Origin: Janthinobacterium sp. 1_2014MBL_MicDiv
GTDB taxonomy: Bacteria; Pseudomonadota; Gammaproteobacteria; Burkholderiales; Burkholderiaceae_D
Assembly: GCF_001865675.1 (NCBI RefSeq)
Contig: NZ_CP011319.1
Location: 2,232,001 to 2,296,000, forward strand
DNA: 64,000 bases
Direction of reading: 5' to 3'
The translations under genes were made by a program, and so were the position numbers. This document shows, in pieces, positions 27,892 to 36,616 of the stretch (positions are counted from its first letter, which is position 1; each line of letters begins with the position of its first letter). The notes beneath the pieces were generated by a model, which saw nothing but the letters and a program-made list of their open reading frames with translations, had not been told where the DNA came from and ran no database searches.

Positions 27892-28824
27892 TTACCAGCG
27901 GACGGGGGCGTAGAAAACGGCTTGCCGCTGCAGGGCGTCGACGTGGCGCGCAAACTGCGCCAGCTGCGTTTCCAGCTCCGGTTCCTGCAGGCGGCCGATA
28001 TGCGCGCGCAGCGCGGCCACGCTCGCTTGCAGCGACTCGACGGCGCGCACATAGGCGACGACGATCTTTTCCCTTTCCTGCAGCTGCTTGCCTTCCTGGT
28101 GCAGGCGGGTGCGGATGTAGTTGGCGGCCAGCGGTTCGCGCGCGGCGGCGCCATCGACGGCGCCGCGCAGCAGGGCCAGGTCGCGCAATTCATCCTGCAG
28201 CCCGGCGCGGTAGCTGCGCTGCGCATAGTCCTTCAGCGCATCGCTGACGATATTCACGGCGTCCTGCTGCTCGAGCAGTTCGCGCAAGGCCGACTTTTGC
28301 AGGCGCTGCGTGGCCAGGCGGCTCAGCAGTTCGCTCAGCTTCACGACTTTTTCCAGCTTGTCCGCGTCCAGCAGGGGAGCGCCGGCACCGGGCTGGGCGA
28401 GGCCGCCCAGCGCGTCGCCCAGCCCCGCAAATTCCTCCTGGTAGACGGGCAGCTTCTCGTCGGCCAGCGCCGCCAGCGTGTGCGCGTAGCGCAGCAGCAC
28501 GTCATTGAGGCCGGCGATCGACAGGCTGGCCTGCGCGATGGCCGCGCAATCGGCGCGCGCGGCCTGTTCGCTCGCCTGCGCATCGAAGCGCTCGGCCATG
28601 ATCAGGCGCTTGCGCATGGCCTTGTCCGTGCAGCTGTTGACGCTGCCAGCGAGCATCGGTTCGAAGTGCACCGACAGCTTTTGCGTCTGTTCGGCGAACG
28701 TGCGCACGGGCGCCAGCTTGCTCGCGCAGCCGCCCAGCAGCAGGCTGGCCAGCAGACTCGCCAGCAAGGCCGCGGCAGGCGGGCGCAGCGCGGTGGAAAG
28801 GGATGGTTTCGACGGGCGCTGCAT
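27892..28824 (-). CDS. Putative coiled-coil lipoprotein (310 aa)
   Basis: ATG 28824 has a perfect GGAGG 5 nt upstream; the longer frame to 28911 lacks one. A lipoprotein signal ends in LLGGC near residue 33. The mature protein is helical with heptad-like Leu/Ala patterns and one Cys pair (SVNSCTDKAM and ARADCAAIAQ). The sequence suggests an envelope helical-bundle protein. No recognised domain. First gene of a two-gene minus-strand operon, divergent from the liv cluster. Confidence 0.68.
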   Translation of the reverse strand: MQRPSKPSLSTALRPPAAALLASLLASLLLGGCASKLAPVRTFAEQTQKLSVHFEPMLAGSVNSCTDKAMRKRLIMAERFDAQASEQAARADCAAIAQASLSIAGLNDVLLRYAHTLAALADEKLPVYQEEFAGLGDALGGLAQPGAGAPLLDADKLEKVVKLSELLSRLATQRLQKSALRELLEQQDAVNIVSDALKDYAQRSYRAGLQDELRDLALLRGAVDGAAAREPLAANYIRTRLHQEGKQLQEREKIVVAYVRAVESLQASVAALRAHIGRLQEPELETQLAQFARHVDALQRQAVFYAPVRW

Positions 28825-29094
28825 ATTGCCTCCATGCGGTAGGAGTGGCTGGACGGGGCCGCGCTTGAGCGCTGGCATGGCCGACCTTAGCATGCTGGAC
28901 AGTGGCAGCATTGCGCCAGATCAGTGCACGGAAGAATCGCTGCCAGCACCCGTCCCGGCTGTCGCGTTTTGCCACAAACGTGTTGCCCGATGGCGCAGAG
29001 TGCGCCAATTTGCGTCATATTTTCCTTACAGAAGTCTGACAGCAGACAAGCAATTGGCTGTTTTACACATGCTGCGACGCGTCATATGTAGTTG

Positions 29095-29123
29095 TTGCTG
29101 GAGCATGTTTACTAACCTACAAT
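29095..29123 (+). promoter_or_regulatory. Candidate sigma-70 promoter of the liv operon
   Basis: TTGCTG (29095-29100), a 17-nt spacer and TACAAT (29118-29123), 82 nt before livJ. The surrounding 380-nt divergent intergenic region (28825-29204) is more AT-rich than the genes and shows no other gene. Confidence 0.5.
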
Positions 29124-29204
29124 GATTTATCGATGGGGCGGTTATCCAGCGTACGACTATAAAAATAAGTGGCATTAAAAACGTTGTATCACAGGAGATG
29201 ACAA

Positions 29205-30362
29205 ATGAATTTCAAACAGAAGTTGCTCGTGGCAAGTTTGGTTTTGGGTTTCTCGCAAATGGCTGTCGCAGCCGACCCCATCAAGATTGGCGTGTCCGGT
29301 CCGTTCACGGGCGGTTCCGCGCCGATGGGCGTGTCGATGCGCGACGGCGTGAAGCTGGCGGTCGCCGAAATCAATGCCAAGGGCGGCGTACTGGGCCGTT
29401 CGCTGCTGCTGATCGAGCGCGACGATGAAGCGAAGAACGAGCGCGGCGTGCAGATTGCCCAGGAACTGATCAACAAGGAAAAGGTCGCCGCCACTGTCGG
29501 CTACATCAATACGGGCGTGGCCCTCGCTTCCCAGCGTTTCTACCAGGAAGCCAAGATTCCCGTGATTAACAACGTGGCAACGGGTTCCATCGTTACCAAG
29601 CAGTTTGCCGACCAGCCTGAAAACTACATCTTCCGCAATGCCGCCAACGACCAGATCCAGTCGCACATGATCGTCGAGGAAGCCGTCGACCGCCGCAAGT
29701 TCAAGAAAGTGGCGATCCTGGCCGATTCCACCAACTATGGCCAGCTGGGCCGTGCTGACCTGGAAAAAGCGCTCGACGCGAAAGGCATCAAGCCTGTCGC
29801 CATTGAAAAATACAATATCAAGGACGTCGACATGACGGCCCAGTTGCTGAAAGCGAAGCAGGCGGGCGCGGAAGTGGTGCTGACCTATGGCATCGGCCCG
29901 GAACTGGCGCAGATCGCCAACGGCATGGAAAAACTGGGCTGGAAAGTGCCGCTGATCGGCAGCTGGACCCTGGCCATGGGCAACTTCATCGATAACGCGG
30001 GCAAGAACGGCAATGGCACGCGCATGCCGCAAACCTTCATCCAGGACCCTACCACGCCGAAGCGCAAGGCCTTCATCGACGGCTATGTCGCCGCCTACAA
30101 GCCATCGGGCGGCCGCATGCCGTCGGCCGTGTCCGCCGCGCAAGGCTATGACTCGATTTACCTGCTGGCCGCGGCCATCACGCAAGCCGGCGGCACGGAC
30201 GGCCCGAAAGTGCGCGCGGCGCTGGAAAACCTGAACGAAAAAGTGGAAGGCGCCGTCACCACCTACAGCAAGCCGTTCAGCAAGACCAACCACGAAGCGA
30301 TCACGGCGGAGCTGACGGTGTTTGGCGAAGTCAAGGATGGCAAAGTGGTCCTCGCCAAGTAA
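29205..30362 (+). CDS. livJ: Branched-chain amino-acid ABC transporter, periplasmic substrate-binding protein
   Basis: 385 residues. Signal peptide MNFKQKLLVASLVLGF, cleaved after AVA. The mature part is a type I periplasmic binding fold (IGVSGPFTGGSAPMGVSMRD at the first lobe; LLIERDDEAKNERGVQIAQE typical of LivJ-type receptors). It captures Leu/Ile/Val or related amino acids for the permease encoded downstream. AGGAG ribosome site. Separated from livH by a terminator-like hairpin that should make this gene the most highly expressed of the cluster. Exact ligand not deducible. Confidence 0.93.
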   Translation: MNFKQKLLVASLVLGFSQMAVAADPIKIGVSGPFTGGSAPMGVSMRDGVKLAVAEINAKGGVLGRSLLLIERDDEAKNERGVQIAQELINKEKVAATVGYINTGVALASQRFYQEAKIPVINNVATGSIVTKQFADQPENYIFRNAANDQIQSHMIVEEAVDRRKFKKVAILADSTNYGQLGRADLEKALDAKGIKPVAIEKYNIKDVDMTAQLLKAKQAGAEVVLTYGIGPELAQIANGMEKLGWKVPLIGSWTLAMGNFIDNAGKNGNGTRMPQTFIQDPTTPKRKAFIDGYVAAYKPSGGRMPSAVSAAQGYDSIYLLAAAITQAGGTDGPKVRAALENLNEKVEGAVTTYSKPFSKTNHEAITAELTVFGEVKDGKVVLAK

Positions 30363-30390
30363 CGGGCGGATAGTCCATCCATCGCCGTGG

Positions 30391-30426
30391 AATGGCCAGC
30401 TTGAGGATTCAAGGCTGGCCATTTTT
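30391..30426 (+). terminator. Intercistronic terminator/attenuator between livJ and livH
   Basis: 10-bp arms AATGGCCAGC and GCTGGCCATT with a 13-nt loop, followed by a T-run. Lying between receptor and permease genes, it probably ends most transcripts and keeps binding protein in excess over the membrane complex. Confidence 0.8.
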
Positions 30427-30452
30427 GTATCGTTCGTCTTTCGGGGAATACC

Positions 30453-31343
30453 ATGGAAATCTTCCTGCAGCTTGTCTTCAGCGGCGTCGCGCTGGGCATG
30501 ATCTATGCCGTCATCGCCTTCGGCTACCAGCTGACCTTTGCCACCTCTGGCACGCTCAATTTCGGCCAGGGCGAATCGCTGATGCTGGGCGCGCTGGTGG
30601 GCCTGTCGCTGGTGGGCAGCATCCACGGCGGCCCCTACATGAGCTACCTGCTGATGATTCCCATCGTCATCGCCTTCGGCGCTCTGCAGGGCGTGTTCGT
30701 CGAGTGGATCGGCGTGCGGCCCGCCATCAAGATCAAGTCCGAATTCGGCTGGATCATGTCGACCATCGCGCTGGCCATCATCTTCAAGAACGTGGCGGAA
30801 AACATCTGGGGCAAGGATGACCTGATGTTCCCCTCGCCGCTGTCGGCCGCGCCGTTCCAGGTCTTCGGCGCCAACGTGCAGCAGATGCAGGTGGCCGTCA
30901 TCATCGGCGCGCTGGCCATCATGCTGGCCGTCGAGGTGTTCAACCGCAAGTCGATCTATGGCAAGGCCGTGGTGGCCACGGCGAACGACCGCGACGCGGC
31001 CGGGCTGATGGGCATCAATACGGGCATGGTCATCACGTTTTCGTATGCGCTGTCCTCTGCCACGGCCGCGTTTGCGGGCGTGCTGGTGGCGCCGCTGACA
31101 CTGACGGGCGCCACCATGGGCGCATCGCTGGGCCTGAAGGCATTCGCCGTGGCCATCATCGGCGGCCTGACGTCGGGCGTGGGCGCCATCGTGGGCGGCC
31201 TGATCCTGGGTATCGCGGAAACCACCACCGGCTATTACATTTCCACCGGCTACAAGGAAGTGCCTGGCCTGCTGCTGTTGCTGCTGGTGCTGGCCATCAA
31301 GCCGTCCGGCCTGTTCGGCAAAGCCGCGATCAAGAAAGTCTGA
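30453..31343 (+). CDS. livH: Branched-chain amino-acid ABC transporter permease LivH
   Basis: A 296-residue integral membrane protein with about eight hydrophobic segments. LivH-type signatures: ALGMIYAVIAFGYQLTFATS near the N-terminus, FGQGESLMLGA, and the EAA-like region with KAFAVAIIGGLTSGVGAIVGG near 225-250. It forms the translocation pore with LivM. GGGGAA ribosome site, and it is followed after 7 nt by the livM-livG fusion. Confidence 0.93.
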   Translation: MEIFLQLVFSGVALGMIYAVIAFGYQLTFATSGTLNFGQGESLMLGALVGLSLVGSIHGGPYMSYLLMIPIVIAFGALQGVFVEWIGVRPAIKIKSEFGWIMSTIALAIIFKNVAENIWGKDDLMFPSPLSAAPFQVFGANVQQMQVAVIIGALAIMLAVEVFNRKSIYGKAVVATANDRDAAGLMGINTGMVITFSYALSSATAAFAGVLVAPLTLTGATMGASLGLKAFAVAIIGGLTSGVGAIVGGLILGIAETTTGYYISTGYKEVPGLLLLLLVLAIKPSGLFGKAAIKKV

Positions 31344-31350
31344 GGACGCC

Positions 31351-33294
31351 ATGAACAAGAAAATCACCATGCTGGCGTTGAGCGCGGCAGGACTGGCCGT
31401 GCTGGCGCTGTTTCCCATCGTCATTCCGAATCCCTATTACATCCACCTGGCCGAGACCATTTTGATCTACGCCATCCTGCTGTTCGGCCTCGATATCGTC
31501 GTCGGCTACACGGGGCAGGTGTCGCTGGGCCATGCGGGCCTGTTCGGCATCGGCTCGTATGCCACGGGCGTGCTGGTGTTCAAGCTGGGCCTGCCGTTCT
31601 GGCTGGCCATTCCCGCCAGCATCGTCGGTGCGGCCGCGTTCGGCGCCATCCTGGCCTTGCCGGCCCTGCGCGTGACGGGCCCCTACCTGGCCATGGTGAC
31701 CCTGGCGTTCGGCACCATCGTGCAAATCCTGATCAATGAAATGAGCTTCCTGACGGAAGGCCCGATGGGCATCAAGATCCACAAGCCCGTCATGTTCGGC
31801 CATAAATTGACGGAAGTGGAGTACTACTACATGGTGGCCGCGCTGATGGTCATTTCGCTGGTCGTCGTGCACCGCATCCTGAAGTCGAACCTGGGGCGGG
31901 CCTTCGAGGCGCTGCGCGACAGCCCCATCGCCTCCGACTGCATGGGCGTGTCCGTCTACCGCTACAAGGTGTACGCCTTCGTCATCAGCGCCGGTTTCGC
32001 GGGCCTGGCCGGCAGCCTGTATGCGTATTCGGAAGAGTATATCTCGCCGAATACCTACAACTTCGAGCTGACGATCCTGTTCTTGCTGGCCGTCATCATG
32101 GGCGGGCGCAAGACGCGCTCGGGCGCCCTGATTGGCGCCCTGATCGTCGTCATGCTGCCGAGCTTGCTGTCGGACATCGAACTGTTCCGCAAGATCGCCG
32201 TGGCCGCCGCCGTGCTGGGCGTGATCGGCTCGGCGTTCATGGTGGCGAAAAAGCGTTCGACCGTGCGCGGCGTGATCGTGCCGCTGGTCGCCACCATCGG
32301 CCTGGCCGCGTTTTCCTACAAGCTCGACAACATGGTCGACTGGCGCCTGACCATCTTCGGCCTGATGACCCTGTTTGTCGTGTACTACCTGCAGGACGGC
32401 ATCGTGGGCTTCCTGATGAGCTTTGTCGGCAATGGGCGGCGCCATGTGGAAGCCGTCGCTTCGCACGGCGTGGCCCCGTTCCACCATGCCGAAGGCGGCG
32501 CCCAAGGCGCCACCCTGCTGCGCGTGGAGCAGGCGCTGATGCAGTTTGGCGGCCTGAAAGCGCTGAACCAGGTGGACCTGAGCGTGACGCAAGGTTCCGT
32601 GCATGGCTTGATCGGGCCCAACGGCTCGGGCAAGAGCACGATGATGAACGTGCTGACGGGCATCTACAAGCCGACGGCGGGCAAGGTGGAATTTGCCGGC
32701 GTGGTGATCTCGGGCCGCACGCCATCGGAAATCGCGCTCGGCGGCGTGGCGCGCACCTTCCAGAACGTGCAGCTGTTCGGCGAGATGACGGCGACGGAAA
32801 ACGTGCTGGTGGGCTTGCACAACACCTTCCAGTCGAACGTGCTGGACGTGATGCTGCACACGCCGCGTTACCGGCGCGAAGAGAAGGCCGCGCGCGAGCG
32901 GGCCGCCAGCATCCTCGAATTCGTCGGCCTGGCCGACCTGGCCAATGAAGAGGCGCGTAACTTGCCGTATGGCAAGCAGCGGCTGCTGGAAATCGGCCGC
33001 GCGCTGGGCCTGAACCCGCGCCTGCTGCTACTGGACGAGCCGGCGGCGGGCCTGACGGCGCCCGACATCAAGGAGTTGATGGCCATCATCCGCAAGATCC
33101 GCGAACATGGCATCACCATCATCCTGATCGAGCATCACATGGACGTGGTGATGGCGCTGTCGGACGTGGTGACGGTGCTCGACTTCGGCCAGAAGATCGC
33201 GGAAGGCGTGCCGAGTGCCGTGCAGAGCGATCCGAAAGTGATCGAAGCCTACCTGGGCGGCAGCGCTGAAACCCTGGCCCCTGTGGCGCACTGA
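31351..33294 (+). CDS. livM: Fused LivM permease and LivG ATPase
   Basis: 647 residues. The N-terminal part (about 1-360) is a LivM permease with many membrane helices (VGYTGQVSLGHAGLFGIGSY). The C-terminal part (about 385-640) is a complete LivG-type ATPase: Walker A GPNGSGKST, Q-loop VARTFQNVQLF, signature region NLPYGKQRLLEIGRAL, Walker B LLLLDEPAAGL, then the His switch region IEHHMDVVM. The linker holds a second short hydrophobic stretch and a His/Ala-rich segment. LivM-LivG fusions occur in other Burkholderiales. The fusion fixes permease:ATPase stoichiometry. GAGGA ribosome site, and livF follows 10 nt later. Confidence 0.93.
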   Translation: MNKKITMLALSAAGLAVLALFPIVIPNPYYIHLAETILIYAILLFGLDIVVGYTGQVSLGHAGLFGIGSYATGVLVFKLGLPFWLAIPASIVGAAAFGAILALPALRVTGPYLAMVTLAFGTIVQILINEMSFLTEGPMGIKIHKPVMFGHKLTEVEYYYMVAALMVISLVVVHRILKSNLGRAFEALRDSPIASDCMGVSVYRYKVYAFVISAGFAGLAGSLYAYSEEYISPNTYNFELTILFLLAVIMGGRKTRSGALIGALIVVMLPSLLSDIELFRKIAVAAAVLGVIGSAFMVAKKRSTVRGVIVPLVATIGLAAFSYKLDNMVDWRLTIFGLMTLFVVYYLQDGIVGFLMSFVGNGRRHVEAVASHGVAPFHHAEGGAQGATLLRVEQALMQFGGLKALNQVDLSVTQGSVHGLIGPNGSGKSTMMNVLTGIYKPTAGKVEFAGVVISGRTPSEIALGGVARTFQNVQLFGEMTATENVLVGLHNTFQSNVLDVMLHTPRYRREEKAARERAASILEFVGLADLANEEARNLPYGKQRLLEIGRALGLNPRLLLLDEPAAGLTAPDIKELMAIIRKIREHGITIILIEHHMDVVMALSDVVTVLDFGQKIAEGVPSAVQSDPKVIEAYLGGSAETLAPVAH

Positions 33295-33304
33295 GAGGAA
33301 GACC

Positions 33305-34033
33305 ATGCTGACCATTCATAATCTGCACGCCGCCTACGGCAAAGTCGAAGTCTTGCACGGCATTTCGCTCGACGTGCCGAAAGGCAAGCTGGTGACCCTG
33401 ATCGGGTCGAACGGGGCCGGCAAGACCACCACCATGCGCGCCATTTCCGGCATGCTCAAACCGAGGTCGGGCAGCGTGACCCTGGGCGGCAAGGACGTCA
33501 CGGGCCTCGATTCGCACCGCATCGCCCGCGCCGGGCTGGCCCATTCGCCGGAAGGGCGCAGGGTCTTCGCCTCGATGTCGGTGACGGACAACCTGCTGCT
33601 GGGGGCGTTTCCCCGTTTCACGCGGGCGCGCCCGAAAGGCGACATCAAGGGCGACCTGGACAAGGCCATGGAATTGTTTCCGCGCCTGAAGGAGCGGCGC
33701 GACCAGCTGGCCGGCACGCTGTCGGGCGGCGAGCAGCAGATGCTGGCCATGGCCCGCGCCGTGATGCTGAATCCGGAAGTGATCCTGCTCGACGAACCGT
33801 CGATGGGCCTGGCGCCCATCCTGGTGGAGGAAGTCTTCCGCATCATCACGCGCCTGAAAGCGGAAGGAGTGACCATGTTGCTGGTCGAGCAATTCGCCGC
33901 CGCCGCCCTGAACGTGGCCGATTACGGTTATGTGCTGGAAAACGGCAGCATCTCCGTGCATGGCCCGGCCGAGAGTTTAAAGACGGATCCGAAGGTGATC
34001 GCGGCCTACCTGGGAGGGCAGGGTCACGCCTGA
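33305..34033 (+). CDS. livF: Branched-chain amino-acid ABC transporter ATP-binding protein LivF
   Basis: 242 residues. Walker A GSNGAGKTT, Q-loop LAHSPEGRRVFASM, ABC signature LSGGEQQMLAMARAVM, Walker B VILLDEPSMGL and a C-terminal LAYLGG-like end as in LivF. It pairs with the fused LivG domain to power transport. Preceded by GAGGAAG, last gene of the liv cluster. Confidence 0.95.
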   Translation: MLTIHNLHAAYGKVEVLHGISLDVPKGKLVTLIGSNGAGKTTTMRAISGMLKPRSGSVTLGGKDVTGLDSHRIARAGLAHSPEGRRVFASMSVTDNLLLGAFPRFTRARPKGDIKGDLDKAMELFPRLKERRDQLAGTLSGGEQQMLAMARAVMLNPEVILLDEPSMGLAPILVEEVFRIITRLKAEGVTMLLVEQFAAAALNVADYGYVLENGSISVHGPAESLKTDPKVIAAYLGGQGHA

Positions 34034-34108
34034 GTGCCGGAGCAACATGCATGCAGGCACGGTGGGGGAGAGTGCTTTCCAGGCCGGCCTGCTGCGGTCA
34101 AGCCCGCT

Positions 34109-34435
34109 TTAATTGATGGGGTCAACCTGGGTGACCGTGCAAAATCCCGACACATTGCCGCTGGTATACACCATCACGCGGCGATTGCCGCTTGCAATGG
34201 ACATCAGGGTGACGGCGATGATAGTCTTGCTCGCTTCGGGAATGAACATCCAGGTGGCGCCCGCACAATTGTCGGGCGATGCCGTGGTAGAGGGATTGAA
34301 GCGTATCAGCAAGCCGCCGGCGACCGCCGAGTGGTCCCATATCTCGCCCTCTTGCCACGTTGGCCCGGCATGCGCCGGCGCCAGCGACAGGGAACCGCAG
34401 AAGAAAACGGCGGAAAGCAGGAATTTGCGCAGCAT
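34109..34435 (-). CDS. Small secreted protein 1 of a tandem cluster (108 aa)
   Basis: A signal peptide with cleavage near AHA/GP. The mature domain is about 86 residues with two Cys and ends TLMSIASGNRRVMVYTSGN then GFCTVTQVDPIN. It shares the pattern of a small-residue-rich helix (A/T)xLMxxxSG followed by a VxVYxxG strand with the two neighbours at 34.5 and 35.1 kb, suggesting a common small beta/helix fold. GGA ribosome site. Function unknown. Confidence 0.65.
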   Translation of the reverse strand: MLRKFLLSAVFFCGSLSLAPAHAGPTWQEGEIWDHSAVAGGLLIRFNPSTTASPDNCAGATWMFIPEASKTIIAVTLMSIASGNRRVMVYTSGNVSGFCTVTQVDPIN

Positions 34436-34541
34436 AGTGTCCTTTAAGTCAGTATTTTTCTGAAATGATCATTCATGCATCGCCGCGCGACCAGGCGGCT
34501 ACGGCACGGCCGATGCCAGCCTCGCGGCTGGCGTGGCGCTG

Positions 34542-34871
34542 TTATTGCATGATGTAGAGCGAGCGTAGCGTCGTGCCCCAACCCGCGCAGGCATCGACTT
34601 CCAGCTGGATTTTTTTGCCGGCCACCAAGGCTGACAGGGCAGCGGCGTACGCTTGCTTGGAGCCAGGGCGCGTATTGTCGATCGAAAAAACGTTGGTCCC
34701 GCAAAAGACGTCACTATCGAGCGAGATATAAATCCTTGCTTCGCCGTTGGCGGGCTCACTCATGTACGGCCGCAGTGACGTAATACCGACCGGTCCGCTT
34801 TCAGGGCCGGCGATGGCCAACGGTGCCGCCGCGCACAGTGCCCCGAGGAGGATTGCGTGTTTGATATTCAT
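34542..34871 (-). CDS. Small secreted protein 2 of a tandem cluster (109 aa)
   Basis: ATG 34871 gives a clean signal peptide ending PLAIA/GP; a start at 34937 would place 22 extra residues before it. The mature part has a Cys pair (DVFCGTN and DACAGWG) and the shared motif YAAALSALVAGKKIQLEVDA, ending TLRSLYIMQ. It follows the pattern of the neighbouring secreted proteins. The ribosome site is weak. Probably periplasmic or secreted, function unknown. Confidence 0.65.
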   Translation of the reverse strand: MNIKHAILLGALCAAAPLAIAGPESGPVGITSLRPYMSEPANGEARIYISLDSDVFCGTNVFSIDNTRPGSKQAYAAALSALVAGKKIQLEVDACAGWGTTLRSLYIMQ

Positions 34872-35138
34872 TTTAAGAAATATTGTTTTTCGGAAATGTG
34901 TGATTTTATAGCGATTTGTAAAAAATGCAATAGCCATGTCGCGTCTGGCGGGGCGGCAGGGAGGCGTGCGGGAGGGAGGGCCAGCGGCGTGCCGAATGTG
35001 GCGCGGCGGCGCGGCCGCTATCGGCCGGTCGTGCGGCGATGGAGCCGGCAGGCGGCTGTCTTTCCAGTATCGAATGCAGTGGCTAGGCCGGGATGACTAG
35101 TCATCCATGCGAAGAAGATTGAAGCCGCTGACATAGCT

Positions 35139-35436
35139 TCAGCGCGCGGGCAAGTCTGGACACACCGTGGCGGAATCGGTGACCCACAAGGTGACGCTGC
35201 GGCCACTGGCTTGTGCCGCCAACAAGGTGGCGTACATCACTTTGCAGGTGGCGGGATTGATGCCGTTGGTGGCCGTTTCCACATTGCACAGAAACCCCCA
35301 TTGCACTTTCCCGATGCTCTCCGCGACCACGGCGCCTAGGCCGTTAATCGACACGCCTTCACCGGTCCGCTACACGTATGGTTTGCCGATGCGGGCATGG
35401 AAGTGATGGCCAGCATGGCGGCGAGATATTGTTCAT
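35139..35436 (-). pseudogene. Frameshifted small secreted protein 3 of the tandem cluster
   Basis: One frame gives LAAMLAITSMPASANHTCSG then PVKA; the next gives VSINGLGAVVAESIGKVQWG then FLCNVETATNGINPATCKVM and YATLLAAQASGRSVTLWVTD. Joined after GPVK they restore a signal peptide plus an 80-residue domain with three Cys, like its neighbours. A single missing base at the junction (near 35355) explains the break, and a second shift may sit near the start codon (35430). Either a recent pseudogene or a sequencing error. Confidence 0.55.
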
Positions 35437-35541
35437 TGAGCGCCAAGTTGGTGAAGCGATGCCGTCGCTGGCGGTACGCTGATCTTGCCCGGCAGCGCCC
35501 CGGCATGCTTGCCGCCCGGCGCTGCGCTTGTCCCGCGGTGC

Positions 35542-35862
35542 CTAGTGTTTGGTGGGTTTTTCCTGCTGCACCAGGATAAACGGGCTGACGACGACGGCCC
35601 ACAGGGCCGCGTCGGCCGCCTGCCAGTCCAGCGCCTGCTGGTCCGATACCTTGGCGACCTTGCCGTCGGCCATCCATTGCGTGATGGTGGCCTTGTCGTC
35701 GTGCGAGATGCGCACGGCGACTTCCACCAGGTCCAGCTCGTTGGCGACCCAGACGACGTTGCCCTGGGCGAAGTGCTTTTCCAGTTCGCTCCAGGCCAGG
35801 CGGGCCGTTTCGCTGTTGACTTTAAGGCGCAGTTCGGTGTCTTTTTCAGGATTGGTTTGCAT
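35542..35862 (-). CDS. DUF2288-family protein (106 aa)
   Basis: From ATG 35862 the translation shows the DUF2288 pattern: LKVNSETARLAWSELEKHFA, VVWVANELDLVEVAV, KVSDQQALDWQAADAALWAV and VVSPFILVQ. Cytosolic, no signal peptide. Biochemical role unknown. It lies downstream of the RES toxin gene on the same strand but 49 nt away. Confidence 0.76.
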   Translation of the reverse strand: MQTNPEKDTELRLKVNSETARLAWSELEKHFAQGNVVWVANELDLVEVAVRISHDDKATITQWMADGKVAKVSDQQALDWQAADAALWAVVVSPFILVQQEKPTKH

Positions 35863-35911
35863 GCGAAATATCAATGTTCTGTGAGTCGGATGCCGCGCCG
35901 CACAGGGTTCT

Positions 35912-36616
35912 TTACAGGATTTCCACGTGCGGCGTTGGCGTACCCCGCCATGTTAACCGATAGGCGGCGCCTTTGCGAACATTGCCCACGAGGGCGGGGC
36001 GGAAGCAGGCCAGGTTGGTGCCGCCCGCCAGCCTCGTGCTGGGGAAGATGATGCCCATGGAGCCGGCCTCGAGCAGGATGGCGGCCAGGTCTTGCGAGGC
36101 GATATAGCTGGCCGGGTCGAGGCAGGCGCGGTAGCGCTCCTGGCCGCGCAAGTCGTGGAAGCTGGCGGAAAAATCGGCCAGCAGCGACTGGTAATTGACG
36201 CTGTCGTCGAAATAATCGATTTCCTGGTATTCCACGGTCTTGTGGAAAATGATCTCGGCCAGCGCCGTTTTCATGTCGAAGGCGCAATACCAGGCGCCCC
36301 GCTCGCCATCGTTGAAACGCGCGCCTTCCGGGCGGGCATAGGTGTAGGCGGCGTTGATGATGCGAAAGTGCGGCACGCCAAAAACCAGCTCGTCCACGCC
36401 AATTCCTGGCGCGCCGCCGTACTCGGCCACCAGGCGCGCATTCGTCGCGTTATCGAGTTCAAACAGCTCGCGCAAGTGATCGTCGTCTTCCGCCAGCGGC
36501 GCCAGCACGGAGTCTTCCATGTCGGCAAAGCGCGACGGGATCAAGCGGCAGGTATCGATCTGGCGCAACGCGGCCAGTGGCGGCAGGTTTTCAAGGGATG
36601 AGGGCGGCAAGATCAC
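35912..36616 (-). CDS. RES-domain toxin of an Xre-RES toxin-antitoxin pair
   Basis: 234 residues when started at GTG 36616, which overlaps the antitoxin stop (GTGA). The RES signature is visible: R100 in GARFN, Y110 in GAWYCAF, E121 in TALAEIIFH and a later Ser in the SMGIIFPSTR region. RES toxins are NAD+-degrading enzymes (NAD+ phosphorylase or glycohydrolase activity) that arrest growth when the antitoxin is lost. Longer readings upstream are in the antitoxin's coding region and lack a start. Translational coupling with the preceding antitoxin gene is typical. Confidence 0.86.
   Translation of the reverse strand: MILPPSSLENLPPLAALRQIDTCRLIPSRFADMEDSVLAPLAEDDDHLRELFELDNATNARLVAEYGGAPGIGVDELVFGVPHFRIINAAYTYARPEGARFNDGERGAWYCAFDMKTALAEIIFHKTVEYQEIDYFDDSVNYQSLLADFSASFHDLRGQERYRACLDPASYIASQDLAAILLEAGSMGIIFPSTRLAGGTNLACFRPALVGNVRKGAAYRLTWRGTPTPHVEIL

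Noticed and set aside
34109..35436. AB5-toxin B-subunit similarity for the small secreted proteins
   Set aside because: Only a loose helix-strand and Cys resemblance; no A subunit or full motif is visible, so not claimed.
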